The notes beneath the pieces are model-generated. The model did no database searches. It saw only the letters and a program-made list of their open reading frames with translations, and was not told the DNA's origin. Made by a program: the position numbers and the translations under genes. A stretch of 64,000 nt of DNA from Sandaracinus amylolyticus (GTDB lineage Bacteria; Myxococcota_A; Polyangia; Polyangiales; Sandaracinaceae): NCBI RefSeq assembly GCF_000737325.1, contig NZ_CP011125.1:4774001-4838000 (forward strand), written 5' to 3'. Of this stretch, positions 47,299 to 55,724 are shown one piece after another; position 1 is the stretch's first letter, and each line of letters opens with the position of its first letter.

Positions 47299-48729
47299 TC
47301 AGAGCTGGAAGGGGTACGTGACCTCGAAGCGCTCGCTCGCGAAGCGCGGGAATCGTGCAGTGCGCACGGCGCGCGCGACGCAGCTCCCGACCGGCGTGCC
47401 CGCGAACTGCCCGCCGACGGTCGCCGTGGTCACGCGGCCGGTGCCGGCGACCACGATGCGCACCGACGCGACACCGTGCTCGGCCTCCGCGCACGCGCGC
47501 ACGGCGGGCTCGACCGCCTGGATCGCGGCGAGCACCGCGCCGCGATCGGGCGTCGCGGGCAGATCCGCGTCGAGCTCCGCTTCGGCGGGCGCAGCGGCGA
47601 CCTGCGCGCGCGGGGCGCTGCGCGCAGCTGCCCCCTGATCGGCGCGCGCGGTCGCGGTGGTCGCCGGCGCCTCGCTGACGGATGCCGGCGCGCCCGCACC
47701 TCCCGCGCCGCCACGCGCGTACGCGTCGTCGCTGGCGAGCGCCCGGCGAGCGCGCGCGCGCACGGGCGCTTCGTCGGCAGGGGCGCCGCCCGACGCGAGC
47801 GCGCCGCCCAACATCCCGTGCGGCCCGTCGAGCGCGTAGCCCTCGGCCGCGGCTGCGGCGGCGCCGGGACGCGGCGGGGGCGGAGGCGCTGCCTGCGGCG
47901 CGCCGATCGGCTCGGCGCGCCGCTGCATCGGCGCGGCCGGCATCGGCGTGATCGGCGCGGGCGCCGCCTCCTCCGCGAGCGCCGCATACGCGGCCTCCTC
48001 GGGCGCGACCGTCGGCGTCGCGGCGGGCGCGACCGTCTGCGCGGGCACGGCCGCGCGCTCCGCGCCCGGTGCGTCCTGGTAGATCTGCGTGCTGGTGAAG
48101 ACACCGAGGCCGACCGCGGCCGCTGCCGCGAGCCCCGCGAGCCACTGATATCGACCGCGCTTGCGCAGCGGGACCACCGGCGCCTGCTGCAGCGACGACG
48201 CGCCGGGCGCGGGAGGAATCGACGGGAACGACAGACGATCGCTCGCCTGATCCGACGCGGGCGCGAGCTTCGGGATCTCGCGCGCCACCGGCGGCGCCAC
48301 CGGACGCGCGCTCGGCGGAGGCGGCGGCGCTCCGGTCGCCTTCGCGACGACCACCGGCGCCACCGGCGGGATGCTCTCGAGCTCTTCGACCTGGAACTCG
48401 CCGCTCGTGATCACCGGCCCGAGCAAGCCCGCCGTCGCGTCGCGCAGATCGTCGTCGTCGTCGAACTGCGGCGCGCCGGTCACGTCCACGCCGCGCGGGA
48501 GCGTCTCGTCGAGGCGCTGCTCGATGCGCGACGCGAGCGCTTCGAACGCGGCGTCGTCGGGCTCGGGCAGCGGCCACTCGCGCATCAGCCGACCGAGGCG
48601 CGCGACGTCGTGCGCGTACGCCGCGGCCTGCGGATCACCGTCGAGCAGCTCGCGCAGGCCGGGATCACCGTCGATCCCACCGGGCGCGTCGAGCGCCGCG
48701 GAGATGCGCCGCTGGAGATCGTCTCTCAT
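47299..48729 (-). CDS. Anti-sigma-like membrane protein with AgmX/PglI-type C-terminal domain
   Basis: A 476-residue protein. Residues 1-75 (MRDDLQRRISAALDAPGG on) resemble the cytosolic head of an anti-sigma factor, without the zinc-finger Cys/His set. A Pro-rich linker leads to one membrane helix near 195-212 (YQWLAGLAAAAAVGLGVF). A long Ala/Pro/Arg-rich periplasmic spacer follows and the last 85 residues (AVRACAEAEHGVASVRIVVA on, with two cysteines and VTYPF at the end) match the TonB-like C-terminal domain of AgmX/PglI-type proteins. Its ATG overlaps the sigma factor stop, so it most likely restrains that sigma factor and senses an envelope signal. Confidence 0.78.
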   Translation of the reverse strand: MRDDLQRRISAALDAPGGIDGDPGLRELLDGDPQAAAYAHDVARLGRLMREWPLPEPDDAAFEALASRIEQRLDETLPRGVDVTGAPQFDDDDDLRDATAGLLGPVITSGEFQVEELESIPPVAPVVVAKATGAPPPPPSARPVAPPVAREIPKLAPASDQASDRLSFPSIPPAPGASSLQQAPVVPLRKRGRYQWLAGLAAAAAVGLGVFTSTQIYQDAPGAERAAVPAQTVAPAATPTVAPEEAAYAALAEEAAPAPITPMPAAPMQRRAEPIGAPQAAPPPPPRPGAAAAAAEGYALDGPHGMLGGALASGGAPADEAPVRARARRALASDDAYARGGAGGAGAPASVSEAPATTATARADQGAAARSAPRAQVAAAPAEAELDADLPATPDRGAVLAAIQAVEPAVRACAEAEHGVASVRIVVAGTGRVTTATVGGQFAGTPVGSCVARAVRTARFPRFASERFEVTYPFQL

Positions 48730-49361
48730 GCGCGCCTCCCCGTCGCTGCCGCGCTCACCGCAGCGCCTTCGTCGCTGCTCTCCTCGAGATGATCACCGAG
48801 CACGAGCCGCAAGCGCCGACGCGCCTCGTGCACGCGCCACGCGATCGTCCCTTCCGAGCACCCGAGCACTTCGCTCGCTTCCTTCTGCGGCACGCCCTCG
48901 AGCAGCACGAGCACCACCGTCGCGCGCAGCGAGGGCGAGAGGTCGTCGAGCGCCTTCGCGAGGCGACCGTAGAGCTGCGCCGCCTGCGCCGAATGACGCG
49001 GATCGTTCTGTCCCTGCGTCGGATCCGCCGCCGGCTCGGGCACTCGCGGATCCGAGATGTCCGCGGCGTCCACGCGCTTCCGGCGCCGCAGCGTGTTGAG
49101 CGAGACGTTGATGCAGATGCGGTAGAGCCACGTCGAGAGCTCGGCGCGACCGTCGAACCGATCGATCGCACGCCACGCGCGCAGGAAGGTCTCCTGCACC
49201 GCGTCCTCCGCCTCGCCGCGATCGCCGAGCATGTGGATCGCGCACGCGTACACGCGCCGCTGGTGCATCCGCAGCAGACGCCCGAACGCCGCCTTCTCGC
49301 CACGCTTCGCGCGCTCGATCAGCTCGGACTCGTTGGGCTCGACCATCGGGCGCTCGACCAT
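48726..49361 (-). CDS. ECF-type RNA polymerase sigma factor
   Basis: A 211-residue sigma-70 family protein of group 4. Region 2 holds FGRLLRMHQRRVYACAIHML, DAVQETFLRAWRAIDRFDGR and STWLYRICINVSLNTLRRRK; region 4 holds LSPSLRATVVLVLLEGVPQ, KEASEVLGCSEGTIAWRVHE and ARRRLRL, the DNA-reading helix-turn-helix. A 35-residue acidic linker joins them. Two in-frame starts, 49361 and 49346, are equally possible. It overlaps by four bases the anti-sigma-like gene and with the giant kinase forms a three-gene signalling operon. Confidence 0.93.
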   Translation of the reverse strand: MVERPMVEPNESELIERAKRGEKAAFGRLLRMHQRRVYACAIHMLGDRGEAEDAVQETFLRAWRAIDRFDGRAELSTWLYRICINVSLNTLRRRKRVDAADISDPRVPEPAADPTQGQNDPRHSAQAAQLYGRLAKALDDLSPSLRATVVLVLLEGVPQKEASEVLGCSEGTIAWRVHEARRRLRLVLGDHLEESSDEGAAVSAAATGRRA

Positions 49362-49452
49362 CGGGCGGGTGTCGCTGCCGACGCCGCGTCGGAGACGCGG
49401 TCGCGGTCGGGACGGCGACCCCTCCGCGCCGTGCCTTCCGGCAACGCGACGC

Positions 49453-49481
49453 ATCGTAGGCCAGCCACGCGGCAGGGACAA
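49453..49481 (-). promoter_or_regulatory. Possible promoter of ECF sigma operon
   Basis: TTGTCC, 17 bases, TACGAT on the minus strand, four of six matches in each box, about 90 bases before the sigma factor start. No GGAAC-type ECF autoregulatory -35 box was seen in the divergent region 49362-49592. Confidence 0.3.
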
Positions 49482-49592
49482 CCGAGCACCCATCGTTCTG
49501 CACGCTCCGACCACGCCCCCCGCGGTCGACCTTGGGCCGGACGATGTGCGAAACATGGCGCACGGCCTGCAACTCGATGCATCATCGGGCCC

Positions 49593-49994
49593 GTGGCCGA
49601 ACGGCGGCAGTCCCCCCGCATGGCGATCGAGCTGAGCGTCGAATACAAGCGACTGAACGCGTTCTTCGCGGATTACACGAAGAACATCAGCCGTGGTGGG
49701 ACCTTCATCCGCACCGACAAGCCGCTCGCGATCGGCACGGACTTCGTGTTCAAGCTGAACGTGCCTGGGCTCGGCGAGCCGCTCGCGCTGCGCGGTCGCG
49801 TCCAGTGGATCGTCGAGCCCGCGCAGGCGACGTCGGATCAGGAAGCGGGCATGGGCATCGGCTTCCTCTGGGAGAGCGAAGCGGAGCGCGAGCGCATCGC
49901 GAACCACGTCGAGCGCCTGATGACCGAGAGCCTCGGCCCGGTGATCTACGACAAGCTCGTCGGCCGCCGTCGCCGCGGCGACGACGACGCCTGA
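49593..49994 (+). CDS. PilZ-domain protein (myxobacterial TIGR02266 type)
   Basis: A 133-residue single-domain protein. RRQSPRMAIELSVEYK carries the arginine-containing RxxxR part of a PilZ motif, and FFADYTKNISRGGTFIRTDK the D/NxSxxG part (NISRGG), followed by GLGEPLALRGRVQWIVE. PilZ domains bind cyclic di-GMP and control motility, polysaccharide and adhesion. I choose the GTG at 49593, although an ATG occurs at 49620, because the latter would cut off the arginines of the binding motif. The sequence matches the paralogous PilZ group abundant in Myxococcus. Confidence 0.88.
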   Translation: MAERRQSPRMAIELSVEYKRLNAFFADYTKNISRGGTFIRTDKPLAIGTDFVFKLNVPGLGEPLALRGRVQWIVEPAQATSDQEAGMGIGFLWESEAERERIANHVERLMTESLGPVIYDKLVGRRRRGDDDA

Positions 49995-50010
49995 CGCGCC
50001 CGCGCGACGA

Positions 50011-51417
50011 TCAGAGGATCTTGCCCGGGTTCAGCAGACCCTCGGGATCGAGCGTGCGCTTGATCGCGCGCAGCATCTCGAGCTCCGCGGGGCTGCGCGA
50101 GTAGCCGAGGAAGTCCTTCTTGAGCAGCCCGACGCCGTGCTCGGCGCTGATGCTCCCGTGGTGCTTGCGCACCAGCTCGAACATCGCCGCGTCGCTCTCG
50201 TGCGCATGCGCGAGGAACTCCGCCTTCGGCATGTCGTCGGGCTTCATCACGTTCACGTGCAGGTTGCCGTCGCCGATGTGCCCGAACAGGCAGATCTCGA
50301 AGCGCGGCCACTCCTTCGTGAACACCGCGTCGAGCTCGCTCACGAACGCGTCGAGCGTCGCGATCGGCAGCGCGATGTCGTTCTTGTGCGGCATGCCCGT
50401 CGCCGAGAGGCTCTCGCTGATCCCCTCGCGCAGCTCCCAGAGCGCCCTGCCCTGCCCCGCGCTCTGCGCGAGCGTTCCGTCGAGGATCAGATCGCGCTCG
50501 AAGAGCGACTCGAGCCAGCGCTCGAGCGCGCCGCGATCGTGCGCCTCGACCTCGAGCAGCACGTAGTGCGACGACGGAGTCTCGAGCGGCATCGAGAGCG
50601 CGCGGTGCCGCGCGAGGCGCGCGAAGCAGCGATCGGTGAAGAACTCGAACGCGCTGATCACGAAGGGCCCGACGCGCGCCGCATCGAACAGACGCAGCAC
50701 GCCCGCGAGGTCCGGCACCGCGAACAAGAGCACGTCGAGGTGCCCCGGCACGCGCGTCAGCTTCAGCGTCGCGCCGGTGATGATCCCGAGCGTCCCCTCG
50801 CTGCCGATGAAGAGCTGGCGCAGATCGAACCCGGTGTTGTTCTTCTCGAGCGCGCCGCCGAGCTCGAGCACGTCGCCGTTCGCGGTGACCACCTCGAGGC
50901 CGAGCACCCACTGACGCGTCAGGCCGTAGCGGATCACCTTCACGCCGCCGGCGTTCGTCGCGATGTTGCCGCCGATCTGCGAGCTGCCCTTGCTCGCGAA
51001 GTCGACGGGCCACGTCACGCCGTGCGGCTCGCAGTGCGCGTGCACCGCGGCCGTCACCGCGCCCGCCTGCGCGCGCAGCGTGAGCGCGCGCGTGTCGACC
51101 GCTCCGAGATCACGCATGCGCTCGGTCGAGACGACGAGCTCACCACGCGCCGCGACCGCGCCGCCCGCCAAGCCCGTGCGCCCGCCGCTCGGCACGATCG
51201 CGATGCCGTCGTCGGCACATCGCCGCACGATCTCGACGACGTCCTCGGTGCGCCGCGGGAACGCGATCGCCATCGGCGCGGGGTCGAACACCTTCGTCCA
51301 GTCGCGCCCGTAGGTCGCGAGATCGTCGGGCTCGGTCGAGACCGCGCTGTCCCCGATCTCCTGACGCAGCGCGGCGACGAATCGATCTCGCTCGGAGCCG
51401 GTGAGCGTGCGGGTCAT
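50011..51417 (-). CDS. FAD-linked oxidase of GlcD / D-2-hydroxyacid dehydrogenase type
   Basis: A 468-residue flavoprotein of the vanillyl-alcohol-oxidase fold. FAD-binding motifs are PSGGRTGLAGGAVA near residues 75-88, SSQIGGNIATNAGG near 145-158, GLEVVTANGDVLELG and GSEGTLGIIT. The C-terminal domain has CLFGHIGDGNLHVN, whose His residues bind substrate or metal, and HGSISAEHGVGLLKK, ending with LDPEGLLNPGKIL. The family oxidises D-lactate, glycolate or D-2-hydroxyglutarate. No iron-sulphur (GlcF) subunit is adjacent, so the electron acceptor is unclear. Confidence 0.93.
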   Translation of the reverse strand: MTRTLTGSERDRFVAALRQEIGDSAVSTEPDDLATYGRDWTKVFDPAPMAIAFPRRTEDVVEIVRRCADDGIAIVPSGGRTGLAGGAVAARGELVVSTERMRDLGAVDTRALTLRAQAGAVTAAVHAHCEPHGVTWPVDFASKGSSQIGGNIATNAGGVKVIRYGLTRQWVLGLEVVTANGDVLELGGALEKNNTGFDLRQLFIGSEGTLGIITGATLKLTRVPGHLDVLLFAVPDLAGVLRLFDAARVGPFVISAFEFFTDRCFARLARHRALSMPLETPSSHYVLLEVEAHDRGALERWLESLFERDLILDGTLAQSAGQGRALWELREGISESLSATGMPHKNDIALPIATLDAFVSELDAVFTKEWPRFEICLFGHIGDGNLHVNVMKPDDMPKAEFLAHAHESDAAMFELVRKHHGSISAEHGVGLLKKDFLGYSRSPAELEMLRAIKRTLDPEGLLNPGKIL

Positions 51418-51494
51418 GCCGGCGCGTCATCTAGCACGCGCGCGCACGACCCACTCGCGGATCGGGGGCCGATTCTGGCACTCTCCACGGACCG

Positions 51495-52898
51495 ATGCGC
51501 AGGACGCGCCGTCTCGGTCGCTACCACCTGACCTACCGGATCGCGTTCGGTGGGATGGCCGAGCTCTTCCGGGCATTCACGTTCGACGACGTCGACGGAC
51601 ACCAGCTCAACGTCGCGATCAAGCGGCTGCTCCCGCACTTCCGCGAGGACAAGTCGTTCGTCGACATGCTCACCGACGAGTTCAAGCTCGTCAGCTACCT
51701 CAAGCACCCGAACATCGCCGAGGTGTACGAGCTCGTCGAGCTCGACGACGCGCTCATCATCTCGATGGAGTACGTCGACGGGAAAGACCTCCGCTCGACG
51801 GTCGAGAAGGCGAAGGAGCAAGGGCTCGCCCTCGCGCTCGACGACGTGGTCTACGTGGTCGCGCGCAGCCTCGAGGGGCTGCACCACGCGCACGTCGCGC
51901 GCGATCCGAAGAACGAGCCGCTGCGCATCGTGCACCGCGACTTCTCGCCGTCGAACGTGCTGCTCGGCTACGACGGCACCGTGAAGCTGTGCGACTTCGG
52001 GATCGCGAAGGCGACGCACAACCGCATCCAGACCAAGACCGGGATCATCAAGGGCAAGGTCAAGTACATGTCGCCCGAGCAGGCCTTCGGCCGGAAGCTC
52101 GACTGGCGCAGCGACGTGTTCAGCGCGGGCTCGGTGCTCTACGAGCTCTCGACGCACCAGGCGCCGTTCAGCGCGCCGAACGAGATCGATCTGATCTTCG
52201 CGGTGCGCGAGGCGAACCCGACGCCCGCGCGCGAGGTGAGCCCGGCGATCCCCGAGCAGCTCGCGAAGATTATCGAGAAGGCGATGGCGCGCTCGCGCTC
52301 GGCGCGCTTCCAGAGCGCGCTCGAGTTCCGCAACGCGCTGCTGACGTTCCTGCGCCGCTACAACCCGAGCTATCGCCGCAACAAGCTCGCGCAGTTCATG
52401 AAGCGCGTGTGGCGCGACGAGATCGAGCGCGAGCTGCGCGCGATGGAGGACTACGTCGTCGACGTGAGCGCGGTCGCGCCCGCGGACCTCGGCAAGAACC
52501 TCATCGCGAGCGCGCTCGGGCCCGACGCGCCGTTCAGCCGCTTCAGCCCGAGCCCGACGCGCTCGACCTCGGCGAAGGAAGGCGCGGGCGACGGCGACGA
52601 CGCGGTCCACCACGCGAAGACCGAGATCCTCGACGCGCGCGCGCAGCAGCTCGCGGCCGCGATGCGCCCGCGCCCGTCGACGACGAAGGGCGCTCGACCC
52701 GTCACCGCGCCGCCGCCGCCGCCCAAGCCTCCCGGCGGCTCGCAGCGTCCGCCTCCGCCTCCGCCGCGCGTGCCGCCTCCGCCGCGCGCCGCGCGCCCCG
52801 GCACCGCGAATCGTGGCGCGCCGTCCGCGGATCCCAACGACCCGATCCACAACGAGAAGACCGTCGTCGCAGATCCGCGGCGTGGTCCGACGCGCTGA
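51495..52898 (+). CDS. Ser/Thr protein kinase with proline-rich tail
   Basis: A 467-residue kinase. The catalytic domain fills residues 8-285: YRIAFGGMAELFRA as the glycine loop, AIKRLLP with the ATP-binding Lys, IVHRDFSPSNVLLG as catalytic loop, LCDFGIAKA and KYMSPEQAFGRKLDWRSDVF. There is no membrane helix. The C-terminal 180 residues are disordered with Pro runs and two copies of a similar motif, HHAKTEILD and HNEKTVVAD, each with a Thr that could be a phosphosite. It lies 18 bases upstream of the 5'-3' exonuclease. Confidence 0.92.
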   Translation: MRRTRRLGRYHLTYRIAFGGMAELFRAFTFDDVDGHQLNVAIKRLLPHFREDKSFVDMLTDEFKLVSYLKHPNIAEVYELVELDDALIISMEYVDGKDLRSTVEKAKEQGLALALDDVVYVVARSLEGLHHAHVARDPKNEPLRIVHRDFSPSNVLLGYDGTVKLCDFGIAKATHNRIQTKTGIIKGKVKYMSPEQAFGRKLDWRSDVFSAGSVLYELSTHQAPFSAPNEIDLIFAVREANPTPAREVSPAIPEQLAKIIEKAMARSRSARFQSALEFRNALLTFLRRYNPSYRRNKLAQFMKRVWRDEIERELRAMEDYVVDVSAVAPADLGKNLIASALGPDAPFSRFSPSPTRSTSAKEGAGDGDDAVHHAKTEILDARAQQLAAAMRPRPSTTKGARPVTAPPPPPKPPGGSQRPPPPPPRVPPPPRAARPGTANRGAPSADPNDPIHNEKTVVADPRRGPTR

Positions 52899-52916
52899 TC
52901 CACGCTGCGCTCTCCG

Positions 52917-53798
52917 ATGCAGATCCACCTCGTCGACGGGACCTACGAGCTCTTCCGCTCGTTCTTCGGCGCACCTTCTTCGAAGGACGCGCATGGCCGC
53001 GAGGTCGGCGCGACGCGCGGGATGCTGCGCACGCTGCTCGCGCTGCTCGAGCCGGGGCGCGCCGACGGAGGCGCGACGCACGTCGCGATCGCGTTCGACA
53101 CCGTGATCGAGTCGTTCCGCAATCAGCTCTTCGCCGGCTACAAGACCGGCGACGGGATCGATCCCGCGCTCTGGGCGCAGTTCCCGCTCGCCGAGCGCGC
53201 GGCGCGCGCGCTCGGGATCGTCACCTGGTCGATGATCGAGTTCGAGGCCGACGACGCGCTCGCGACGGGCGCCGCGCGATGGGCGTCGCGCGCGGACGTC
53301 GAGCGCGTGGTGCTGTGCTCACCCGACAAGGATCTCGCGCAGTGCGTCGGCGCGAAGGTCGTGTGCCTCGACCGACGTCGCAAGACGACGATGGACGTCG
53401 ACGGCGTGCGCGCGAAGTTCGGCGTCGAGCCCGCGTCGATCCCCGACTGGCTCGCGCTCGTGGGCGACACCGCGGACGGCATCCCGGGCGTGCCGCGCTG
53501 GGGCGAGAAGAGCGCGTCGGCGGTGCTCGCGAAGTTCCGCCGCCTCGAGGACATCCCCGACGACGCGAAGACGTGGGGCCTGTCGGTGCGCGGCGCGGAC
53601 GCGCTCGCGACGAGCCTGCGCGAGCGACGCGCCGACGCGATGCTCTACCGGACGCTCGCGACCCTCCGCACCGACGCGCCGCTCGCGGAGTCGCTCGAGG
53701 ATCTCGAGTGGCGGGGCGCCGATCGCGCGGCGCTCGTCGATCTCTGCGCGGAGCTCGGGGACGCGGACTTCGTCTCGCGCGTCCCGCGCTTCCGCTGA
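52917..53798 (+). CDS. 5'-3' exonuclease / flap endonuclease-like protein
   Basis: A 293-residue stand-alone relative of the N-terminal domain of DNA polymerase I. Metal ligands are in HLVDGTYELFRSFFG, AIAFD, EFEADDALAT and VLCSPDKDLAQ, and the helix-3-turn-helix that grips the DNA backbone is ALVGDTADGIPGVPRWGEKS. The family removes 5' flaps and RNA primers. No polymerase domain follows. It ends three bases from the stop of the convergent lipoprotein gene. The start is the ATG at 52917. Confidence 0.92.
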   Translation: MQIHLVDGTYELFRSFFGAPSSKDAHGREVGATRGMLRTLLALLEPGRADGGATHVAIAFDTVIESFRNQLFAGYKTGDGIDPALWAQFPLAERAARALGIVTWSMIEFEADDALATGAARWASRADVERVVLCSPDKDLAQCVGAKVVCLDRRRKTTMDVDGVRAKFGVEPASIPDWLALVGDTADGIPGVPRWGEKSASAVLAKFRRLEDIPDDAKTWGLSVRGADALATSLRERRADAMLYRTLATLRTDAPLAESLEDLEWRGADRAALVDLCAELGDADFVSRVPRFR

Positions 53799-53801
53799 GC
53801 G

Positions 53802-54440
53802 TCAGAACTCGTCGTCTTCGGCTTCGCCTTCGTCGGCGCCGCTGCTCTCCGCCTCGTGCTCGTGGATGATCACGCGGCGGCGATCGTCGGGATCGACGTG
53901 GCGCCGCTCGATGAGCGTGTTCACACGACGCATCACGCGCTCCGCCGCGGGCGAGAGGTGCCAGCGCGCGATCACGCGTCCCTCTTCGTCGGCCCACTTC
54001 ACGAACGCGACGAAGCGCTGGTTCAGGATGCGCGCGTCGTTGCCCTGCACGGTCGCGAAGCCCGCGTCCGCCTGGCGCACCGTCAGCGTGACCTCGTCGG
54101 GCAGATCGCCGTGGCGCTCGCGATCGACGTGCGCGACCAGGCGCAGCGTCTCGTGCCGATCGAGATCGACGTCGGTGCGGAGCGTCGTCACCGTCACCAG
54201 CGCGACCGCGTCGGCGAGCGACACGCGGCGATCGATGTCCTCCTCCCACGAGCGCAGCCACGAGCCCTCGAGGATCGACGGGTCGTCGATGTAGTCGACG
54301 GCGTTGTCGAACGCGACCGCGTGCTCGTCGGTGAACGGCCCGGTCACCTGGATCACGGGCGTGCTCGGCCCGCCGCAGCCGGTCGCGAACGAGGAGACGG
54401 TGAGCGTGGCGGCGAGGAGGGCGCGTGCGGTCTGGCGCAT
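53802..54440 (-). CDS. Lipoprotein of unknown function
   Basis: A 212-residue lipoprotein with signal peptide (RQTARALLAATLTVSSFATG) and lipobox ATGCGG. The mature domain is beta-rich and contains repeated strand-like segments such as ADAVALVTVTTLRTD, HETLRLVAHVDRE and EVTLTVRQADAG. It then has RRVNTLIERRHVDPDDRRRV, and ends in a very acidic tail (SSGADEGEAEDDEF). I do not recognise the family. The ATG at 54440 is set by the signal peptide. It is transcribed with or just after the RluA-type gene 32 bases upstream. Confidence 0.75.
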   Translation of the reverse strand: MRQTARALLAATLTVSSFATGCGGPSTPVIQVTGPFTDEHAVAFDNAVDYIDDPSILEGSWLRSWEEDIDRRVSLADAVALVTVTTLRTDVDLDRHETLRLVAHVDRERHGDLPDEVTLTVRQADAGFATVQGNDARILNQRFVAFVKWADEEGRVIARWHLSPAAERVMRRVNTLIERRHVDPDDRRRVIIHEHEAESSGADEGEAEDDEF

Positions 54441-54472
54441 GGTGGTCGAGGTATGCGGTGCGCGCGACGCGG

Positions 54473-55489
54473 TCAAGGTTCGACGGAGGACCACAGAGCC
54501 TCGAGATCGGACGCGAGCGGCGCCGTGAACGTCATCCGCGCGCCGGTGCGCGGATGCTCGATCGTGCAGCGATACGCGTGCAGCGCGTGGCGCTCGTGGC
54601 CGAGCCGATCGCGCAGCGAGTCGGTCATGCCGGTCTCGACCCACTCGACGAATTCGCTGCTGGTGCCGGGGCCGTAGAGCTTGTCGCCCACGATCGGGTG
54701 TCCGATCGCGGCGAGGTGCACCCGGAGCTGGTGCTGGCGTCCGGTGTGCGGCTTGAGGTGCACGAGGGTGCGATCGCCGCGGCGCTCGACGACGCGCAGC
54801 TCGGTGAGCGCAGGCAGCCCCTCGTCGTGCGGCTCCATGCGCAGGTGCAGGCCCTCGCTGGCGCGGCGCAGCGGGCGATCGATGCGCATCTCGTCGGCGT
54901 CGACGCGGCCGCGCACGATCGCGAGGTACTCCTTGTCGACGACGCGCGTCTCGAACTGGCGCTTCACCGCGACCTCGTCGGGCCCCGGGATCGCGCACAC
55001 GACGACGCCGCTCGTCTCGCGATCGAGGCGATGGCAGATGTGCGGTCCGCCCACGCCCCAGCGCGCGCGCAGCATGCTGGTGAGCGTGTTCTTGTGGTAG
55101 GTCGCCGACGGATGCACCGGCAGCCCGGCGGGCTTGTCGACGACGGTGATCGCGTCGTCCTGGTACAGCACGCCGAACTCCTGCGGCGTCTCGGGCTCGA
55201 CGAAGCGCTCGCGCACGAGCAGCACGATCTCGCCGGCGCGCACGCGCTCGCTCGGGACGCGGCGCGAGCCGTCGTCCCGGTACGCGCAGTGGACGACGAT
55301 CTCGTTCGCTCTCTCGCGCGTCAGGCGCGGGATGCGCCAGTGCACGAAGCGATCGAGCCGCTGCCCGTCGAGCTCGTTGGGCACGCGGAACGCGAGCACC
55401 ACGGAGTCGGGATCGCAGCCCGGAGGCACGGCCGCGTGGGAACGCGGCACCTTGGTCACCGGGCTGCCTCTCGAGGGTCGGGTACGCAT
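54473..55489 (-). CDS. RluA-family pseudouridine synthase
   Basis: A 338-residue enzyme. The N-terminal S4-like domain (GQRLDRFVHWRIPRLTRERA) is followed by the catalytic domain with the RluA signature ICHRLDRETSGVVV, in which the Asp attacks the uridine ring, then KEYLAIVRG, LVHLKPHTGRQHQLRVHL and IVGDKLYG. It converts uridine to pseudouridine in rRNA or tRNA. The ATG at 55489 (MRTRPSRGS) is preferred; the frame remains open ten codons further without a ribosome site. Target site unknown. Confidence 0.92.
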   Translation of the reverse strand: MRTRPSRGSPVTKVPRSHAAVPPGCDPDSVVLAFRVPNELDGQRLDRFVHWRIPRLTRERANEIVVHCAYRDDGSRRVPSERVRAGEIVLLVRERFVEPETPQEFGVLYQDDAITVVDKPAGLPVHPSATYHKNTLTSMLRARWGVGGPHICHRLDRETSGVVVCAIPGPDEVAVKRQFETRVVDKEYLAIVRGRVDADEMRIDRPLRRASEGLHLRMEPHDEGLPALTELRVVERRGDRTLVHLKPHTGRQHQLRVHLAAIGHPIVGDKLYGPGTSSEFVEWVETGMTDSLRDRLGHERHALHAYRCTIEHPRTGARMTFTAPLASDLEALWSSVEP

Positions 55490-55532
55490 CACCCGAGAAC
55501 CCTCACGATCCCCGATCACGAAGGAAACGAGG

Positions 55533-55724
55533 TCACGCGGCCTTGATGATCTTCCCGGAGCGGATGCAGCGCGTGCAGACGCGGACGTGCTTCGGGGTGC
55601 CGTCGATCATGACGTGCACGGACTGCAGGTTGGGCTGCTGCCACTTCCGCGACTTGCGGTTCGAGTGGCTGACGTTGTGGGCTGCCTGGGCGCCCTTTTC
55701 GCAGACGGCACAGCGGTAGGCCAT
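55533..55724 (-). CDS. rpmB: Ribosomal protein L28, zinc-binding form
   Basis: A 63-residue protein of the L28 family: CAVCEKGAQAAHNVSHSNRK is the signature N-terminus, then RKWQQPNLQSV and a C-terminal VRVCTRCIRSGKI. Two CxxC pairs (residues 5-8 and about 50-53) form the zinc ribbon of the C+ type. It is a large-subunit component. The ATG at 55724 has GAAGGAAATC upstream. The 42-base repeat array lies about 130 bases upstream of it. Confidence 0.96.
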   Translation of the reverse strand: MAYRCAVCEKGAQAAHNVSHSNRKSRKWQQPNLQSVHVMIDGTPKHVRVCTRCIRSGKIIKAA

